Of a stretch of 64,000 bases of DNA, positions 59,685 to 64,000 are shown piece by piece. The stretch is from JBCCJA01 sp039045975 (GTDB lineage Bacteria; Planctomycetota; Planctomycetia; Planctomycetales; Planctomycetaceae). Numbering within the stretch: the first letter of the stretch is position 1; every line of letters begins with the position of its first letter. The position numbers and the translations under genes were made by a program. The stretch spans positions 35,159-99,158 of the forward strand of contig JBCCJA010000008.1 in the NCBI GenBank assembly GCA_039045975.1, read 5' to 3'. Under the pieces are notes generated by a model, which saw nothing but the letters and a program-made list of their open reading frames with translations, did no database searches and was not told where the DNA came from.

Positions 59685-61412
59685 TCACCCCCGGGCGGCG
59701 GCACGTGCGGCCCCGACCGCCGGCTCCGACAGGAACGCGTGCACGAAGCTGACGGCCATCGCGCCTTCGCCGACCGCCGAGGCGACCCGCTTCACCGATC
59801 CCGACCGCACGTCGCCGACCGCGAAGACGCCGGGCCGCGTCGTCTCCAACAGGTGCGGGTCGCGCGACCCCGACCAGTGCGTCGCGAACAGCGGATGCCC
59901 CTTCGCGGACGGCCCGGTCGTGACGAAGCCTTTCGCGTCGAGGGCGACGCAGATCGTCGGGTCGATCCACTCGGTCCGCGGCGACGCCCCGATCATCACG
60001 AACAATGCGGCGGCGGCGACTTCGCGTTCGCCCGCCGGCGAGCGGAACGTGAACGAACGCGGCCGGTCGTCGCCGCTGACGCCGACGACTTCCGTTTCCG
60101 TATGCAGCGTGATCGTCGGCGACGTGTGAATCCGCCCGATTAAATAATCCGACATCGTCGCCGACAGGTCGGGCCGCCGGATGACGAGGTGCACGTGCTC
60201 GACGTGTTCCGATAAAAAGATCGCCGCCTGCCCGGCCGAGTTCCCGCCGCCGACGATCACGACCTGCGACGTCTGACACTGCTGGGCCTCCATCGGCCCG
60301 GCGGCGTAATAGACGCCCTTGCCCTCGAACCGTTCGCAGCCGATGTCGGGCAGTTTGCGGTAACTCGCCCCCGACGCGATCACGACCGCCCAAGCTTTAA
60401 TCGTGCGTCCGTCATTAAGCGTGATCCGCTTCGGCAGGTCGGCCGCGTCGCAGACGATGCCGGTGACGGCCGTCGGGTTCGTCATGACGGCCCCGAACTT
60501 CCGGGCCTGCAGTGTCGCTTGCTTCGTCAGTTCTTGGCCCGAGACGCCGGTCACGAAGCCGAGATAGTTTTCGATCTTCGAACTCGTCCCGGCCTGCCCG
60601 CCCGGGCTGTCGCCCTCGAAGACGACGGTGCTCAGGCCTTCGCTGGCCCCGTAAACCGCTGCGCCGAGCCCGCCCGGCCCGGCCCCGATCACGGCGAGGT
60701 CGTACGGCTCGTCCTCGGACAGGTCGGGCCGCAGGCCGAGGCAGTTCGCGACGCCGTCGATGTCGGGCCGGCGGTAGACGTTCTCGCCCGAGATGATGAC
60801 CGGGAAGTCGTCGGCGGTGATCGACAACGCGTCGGTCAGCGCACACGACTCGGTGCAGGCCTCGGTGTCGTACCACGAGAACGGGACCTGGTTCCGCTCC
60901 AGGAACGTCCGCAGGCGGTGCGTCTCGTCCGACCACGCCGGGCCGAGCAGCTTGATCTCGCCGACGTGCTGCGCCCTCATCCAATCACGCCGTGCGAGCA
61001 GCGCCCGCAGCACCAAGTCGCCGATGTCGGCGTGCGACGTCACGAGCCGGCGGAGTTTTTCGCGGTCGAGCACGTGGGCGACGACCGGCCCGACCGCCTC
61101 GCAGGCGACCGCGGCCGGGGCCCCGGTGAACATCGCGATGTCGCCGATAAACGTTCCCGCGTCGACGTGCACCAGCTGCCGCCCCTCGGGGCCCCGCTCG
61201 ACGATCCGCACCGCCCCGGCGTCGAGGAAGAAGAACGGCGACTCCCGCTGCCCCTGCTCGAACACGACGGCCCCGGCGGCGAACTCCCGCGGCTCTCCGA
61301 ACGCCCGCATCCGTTCGATCTGGGCGTCGGTCAGCGGCGGGTAGATGCGGGGGTCGGTCGGGTCGGGCGGCGTGAGATCGGAGGCGGCCGGGGGGAGGGT
61401 GGCGGTCGACAT
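59685..61412 (-). CDS. cNMP-binding domain / thiol-type domain / thioredoxin-reductase fusion
   Basis: 575 aa with three parts. Residues about 20-140 form a cNMP-binding domain (FFLDAGAVRIVERGPEGR, VDAGTFIGDIAMFTGAPAAV). Residues about 150-215 resemble a glutaredoxin-like domain (VPFSWYDTEACTESCALTDA, VIISGENVYRRP). Residues about 225-560 are a thioredoxin-reductase-like FAD/NAD domain: AVIGAGPGGLGAAVYGASEG, VVFEGDSPGGQAGTSSKIEN, VVIVGGGNSAGQAAIFLSEH, and GVFAVGDVRSGSVKRVA. The CxxC of classical TrxR is replaced by an SSKIENYLGF segment. It may be a cNMP-responsive redox enzyme; substrate not known. Confidence 0.85.
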   Translation of the reverse strand: MSTATLPPAASDLTPPDPTDPRIYPPLTDAQIERMRAFGEPREFAAGAVVFEQGQRESPFFFLDAGAVRIVERGPEGRQLVHVDAGTFIGDIAMFTGAPAAVACEAVGPVVAHVLDREKLRRLVTSHADIGDLVLRALLARRDWMRAQHVGEIKLLGPAWSDETHRLRTFLERNQVPFSWYDTEACTESCALTDALSITADDFPVIISGENVYRRPDIDGVANCLGLRPDLSEDEPYDLAVIGAGPGGLGAAVYGASEGLSTVVFEGDSPGGQAGTSSKIENYLGFVTGVSGQELTKQATLQARKFGAVMTNPTAVTGIVCDAADLPKRITLNDGRTIKAWAVVIASGASYRKLPDIGCERFEGKGVYYAAGPMEAQQCQTSQVVIVGGGNSAGQAAIFLSEHVEHVHLVIRRPDLSATMSDYLIGRIHTSPTITLHTETEVVGVSGDDRPRSFTFRSPAGEREVAAAALFVMIGASPRTEWIDPTICVALDAKGFVTTGPSAKGHPLFATHWSGSRDPHLLETTRPGVFAVGDVRSGSVKRVASAVGEGAMAVSFVHAFLSEPAVGAARAAARG

Positions 61413-61509
61413 GGGCAGGTCCTGAATTCCGTTCCGTAGCCGACAGCTTAATCAAGACAGAACGGACGGGAACGTCGCGGCGGCGAGAACGAGCCCGTCC
61501 CCGAGGTGA

Positions 61510-62016
61510 TCAGCGCACGGCGGCGATCGCTTCCTCCCACCGCGGCCCGAACGTCCAGACCGCCGCGTACATCACGCCGGCCCGCCATCGCGACACGCCG
61601 CGGGCGCGGCAGGCGTCGTAGAACATGCGGTGCACGTCGCCGCTGGCGACCGTCGTGTCGTACGGGGCCGTGCAGTAGACGTCGTGCACGATCGACGCCT
61701 CGACGTAGCCTGCCTCCCAGTCCCACGGCTCGCCGACCCAACTTCGGAGGGCCGTCGGGATCGACGCCCCGTTGACCACCGCCCCGGCCGGCGCGACCCA
61801 CTCCCGCCCGTCGGGCCCGACGAACACGACCTCCCGCTTCAGCCGCCGCCACTCCCACCCGCCCGACTCGTACGGCTCGCTCAGGTCGGCCGCCGTCGGC
61901 GGGTCGACAAAGTGCCCAAATCCGGACGCGGCCGATTCCGCGGCCGTCACCGGCTCGGCCGCGACGGCCGGCACCGAGCCGAGCAGGACACAGAGGACGG
62001 CGAGCGATCGGATCAT
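61510..62016 (-). CDS. DUF1353 protein, secreted
   Basis: 168 aa with a signal peptide (SLAVLCVLLGSVPAVAAE). The core DUF1353 pattern follows: VVFVGPDGREWVAPAGAVVN, GASIPTALRSWVG, EASIVHDVYC and GVMYAAVWTFGP. The family is found in phages and bacteria; function unknown. ATG 62016 is chosen from a longer open frame. It is about 97 bp upstream of the redox gene on the same strand. Confidence 0.85.
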   Translation of the reverse strand: MIRSLAVLCVLLGSVPAVAAEPVTAAESAASGFGHFVDPPTAADLSEPYESGGWEWRRLKREVVFVGPDGREWVAPAGAVVNGASIPTALRSWVGEPWDWEAGYVEASIVHDVYCTAPYDTTVASGDVHRMFYDACRARGVSRWRAGVMYAAVWTFGPRWEEAIAAVR

Positions 62017-62299
62017 GCGGTCTTCGCGGCCGGGGACGGGCTGACGCGGCGGGCGAACGCAAGAATACCGGCCGCGGACCACACCGGCTTCATTTTTCAC
62101 GGGCGGCGAGTCCCGTGTGACGGCTCGGCCTAGCTGGCTCGACGCCGATCGGAACGACTCGGCCGTCTCGCCCGCACCCTTCGACGCCCGAACCGGGCCC
62201 CGGTAATCTGGGCGGTGATTCACCGATTCCGCCCGCCGGGCCATGGCGGCCGACACCGCAGACACCCCCAGGAGCCGCCCGTCGCCCGGGCGGACCAAC

Positions 62300-63808
62300 G
62301 TGTTCGAAGCCTTCACCGACAAGCTCTCCGGCGCCCTCAAGTTCATCGACGGCGGCAAGCTGACCGAGGCCAACGTCCGCGAGGGCATGCAGCAGGTCCG
62401 CCAGGCCCTGCTCGAGGCCGACGTCGAATTCGGCGTCGCCAAAGACTTCATGAAGCGCGTCACGGACGAGGCCGTCGGCGACAAGGTCTTGAAGTCGCTC
62501 AAGCCCTCCGAGCAGATCGTCGGCATCGTCCACCGCGAGCTGATCACGCTGCTCGGCGGGAACCCGGCCGAGTCGGAGTTCTCGCCCCGCTCGGTCGGCG
62601 GCGAACTCGGCGTCAAACGCGACGGCCTGACCGTCGTCATGATGTGCGGCCTGCAGGGTTCGGGGAAAACCACGACCTGCGGCAAGCTCGCCCGGGCCCT
62701 CAAGCAGGAGGGGCTCAGGCCGATGCTCGTCGCGGCCGACCTCCAGCGGCCCGCCGCCATCGAGCAGCTCAAGACGCTCGCCGGCCAGATCGAGGTCCCC
62801 GTCCACGCCGAGGATCCGAAGGGCACCGACCCGGTCAAGGTCTGCAACAACGGCCTGAAGGCGGCGAAGGCGGAGGGGGCCCGCGTCGTCATCCTCGACA
62901 CCGCCGGCCGACTCGGCATCGACGAGGAGCTGATGACCCAGCTCCAGAACATCGACAAGAAATGTCATCCCGACATCGCCCTGCTCGTCGCCGACGCGAT
63001 GACCGGTCAGGACGCCGTCAATTCCGCCAAGGCGTTCCACGAGGCGATCGAGCTCGACGGCGTCATCCTCACCAAGACCGACGGCGACACCCGCGGCGGG
63101 GCGGCCCTCTCGATCCGGGCCGTCACCGGCGTGCCGCTGAAGTTCGTCGGCACCGGCGAGACGCTCGACGGGCTCGAGGCGTTCCATCCGAACCGGATGG
63201 CGACCCGCATCCTCGGCGGCGGCGACATGGCCGGCCTCGTCGAGAAGGCCCAGCGGGAGTTCGACGCCGAGGACGTCGAAGAGGCCAACCGCAAGATGGC
63301 CGAGGGGAAATTCTCGCTCGAGGATTTCCGCAAGCAGATGAAGATGATCAACCGCCTCGGCTCGATGAAATCCCTCATGAAAATGATCCCCGGCATGGGG
63401 CAACTGGCCGACATGGACGAGGAGGGCCAGATGGAAAAAGAACTCGTCCGCGTCGGCGCGATGATCGACAGCATGACGCCGGAGGAGAAGACCGACCCCG
63501 ACCGCATCGACCGCAGCCGCCGCCAACGCATCGCCGGCGGCAGCGGCAACGACCCGTCCGACGTCAACCGCATGCTGAAAGACTTCAAGCAAATGGCCGG
63601 CGCGATGCAGGGCGTCAGCAAACTGGGCGGCGCGGACCGGCTCAAGGCCGTCCAACAAATGGCCGCCGGCGCGGCCCAAAACCCGGAGGGCCGGTTGCCA
63701 GGGGCGGGCAAACAACGCTCGAAGCGTGGCCCTGTCGACAGGAACAAGCTGCGGGACGCGAAGAAGAAGAAGCGGCAGCAGCAGAAGAAGTCGAAGAAGC
63801 GGCGGTGA
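62300..63808 (+). CDS. ffh: Signal recognition particle protein Ffh
   Basis: 502 aa, GTPase of SRP that delivers nascent membrane proteins. N-domain VFEAFTDKLSGALKFIDGGK, G1 GLQGSGKTTTCGKLA near 117-131, G3 ILDTAGRLGIDEEL near 198, G4 TKTDGDTRGG near 258, and M-domain with FSLEDFRKQMKMINRLGSMK and SLMKMIPGMG, then a Lys/Arg-rich tail. GTG 62300 matches the family start FEAFTDKL; ATG 62243 adds a Pro/Thr-rich stretch and is less likely. Divergent from the DUF1353 gene. Confidence 0.94.
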   Translation: MFEAFTDKLSGALKFIDGGKLTEANVREGMQQVRQALLEADVEFGVAKDFMKRVTDEAVGDKVLKSLKPSEQIVGIVHRELITLLGGNPAESEFSPRSVGGELGVKRDGLTVVMMCGLQGSGKTTTCGKLARALKQEGLRPMLVAADLQRPAAIEQLKTLAGQIEVPVHAEDPKGTDPVKVCNNGLKAAKAEGARVVILDTAGRLGIDEELMTQLQNIDKKCHPDIALLVADAMTGQDAVNSAKAFHEAIELDGVILTKTDGDTRGGAALSIRAVTGVPLKFVGTGETLDGLEAFHPNRMATRILGGGDMAGLVEKAQREFDAEDVEEANRKMAEGKFSLEDFRKQMKMINRLGSMKSLMKMIPGMGQLADMDEEGQMEKELVRVGAMIDSMTPEEKTDPDRIDRSRRQRIAGGSGNDPSDVNRMLKDFKQMAGAMQGVSKLGGADRLKAVQQMAAGAAQNPEGRLPGAGKQRSKRGPVDRNKLRDAKKKKRQQQKKSKKRR

Positions 63809-63862
63809 AAGCGGCGACGCAACCTGGATATTCGTTTTCGCATCAGGCGATTCTGAAGACTA

Positions 63863-64000
63863 GGCAGTGTGGACATCGCGTCTGGCGTTTTCGACGATCT
63901 GGCGTCAGCCTGAGGGTGGTGTGTGGGTGCTGATTCTCAGCGGAGGAGATCAGCGATGCCGAGACGGAGACACGAACTCGACGACGACCAGTGGCAGGCC
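63863..64000 (+). mobile_element. Left end of an insertion sequence (IS5-like), truncated by the window
   Basis: The sequence from GGCAGTGTGGACATCG (63863) looks like a terminal inverted repeat and untranslated end; 93 bases later a transposase-like ORF begins. GC drops. The right end is outside the window, so the boundary is approximate. Confidence 0.55.
63956..64000 (+). CDS. N-terminus of an IS5-type transposase (partial)
   Basis: Only 15 codons are visible: MPRRRHELDDDQWQA. The pattern MPRRxELTDEQWxxI is the start of many IS5-family DDE transposases. GGAGGAG lies about 14 bases upstream of ATG. The remainder lies beyond the window. Confidence 0.65.
   Translation, partial: MPRRRHELDDDQWQA

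Overview
The window is 64 kb of very GC-rich chromosomal DNA from a planctomycete, probably of the Planctomycetaceae (Alienimonas-like in GC and gene style; genus not proven). The reasons are many secreted Gly/Tyr/Cys-rich proteins of the planctomycete kind, a housekeeping sigma factor with a long spacer between regions 1.2 and 2, an aspartate kinase with four ACT domains, three consecutive small TatA-like genes, and many REP-like palindromes between genes. Coding density is high and most genes are ordinary housekeeping genes. No rRNA, tRNA or CRISPR array was recognised.

Layout. 1-1160 is a low-GC accessory patch with a restriction-modification module: an N4-cytosine-type DNA methyltransferase followed 12 bp later by an ORF leaving the window, abutting the 3' end of citrate synthase. 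1.2-9.5 kb holds gltA, the primary sigma factor, proC, a small conserved protein, and pepF and pepA. 9.8-11.9 kb has three secreted proteins and a terminator. 11.9-14.6 kb is a leftward cluster: a hypothetical protein, a NYN-nuclease/cold-shock fusion and an EboD-like sugar-phosphate cyclase. 14.8-20.6 kb has a FliN-like protein, a pabA/trpG amidotransferase and the peptidoglycan genes murE, mraY and murG, interrupted by a structured spacer with a strong terminator and by a 30-bp inverted repeat pair. 21.1-24.6 kb is the leftward tsaE-scpA-uvrB cluster. 24.8-30.1 kb holds a class I amidotransferase-like protein that lacks its nucleophile, lysC, an FHA protein with a small partner, and clpX. 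30-41 kb mixes secreted proteins, three TatA-like genes beside a tandem duplication, plsC, two paralogous secreted proteins, a cold-shock protein, a HAD phosphatase, and a Dabb/GNAT pair.

41-54 kb has priA (with an in-frame REP pair in its coding sequence), a lipoate ligase-like protein, an OmpA-type lipoprotein candidate, an SGNH-like protein, and two very large envelope-type proteins. 54-64 kb has a RodA/FtsW homologue, a GlmL/MutL-type ATPase followed by an acyl-carrier-like protein, a decayed sugar-porter remnant, two small coupled genes, a cNMP-binding/thiol-domain/thioredoxin-reductase fusion, a DUF1353 protein, ffh, and the left end of an insertion sequence.

No single cassette is clearly a new system. 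The strongest leads are the R-M module, the NYN-CSD/EboD-like pair, the covarying TGAC-loop REP family (including its insertion inside priA), the amidotransferase-like protein with Cys replaced, and the redox fusion protein. All family calls rest on motifs recognised by reading; no database search was run.
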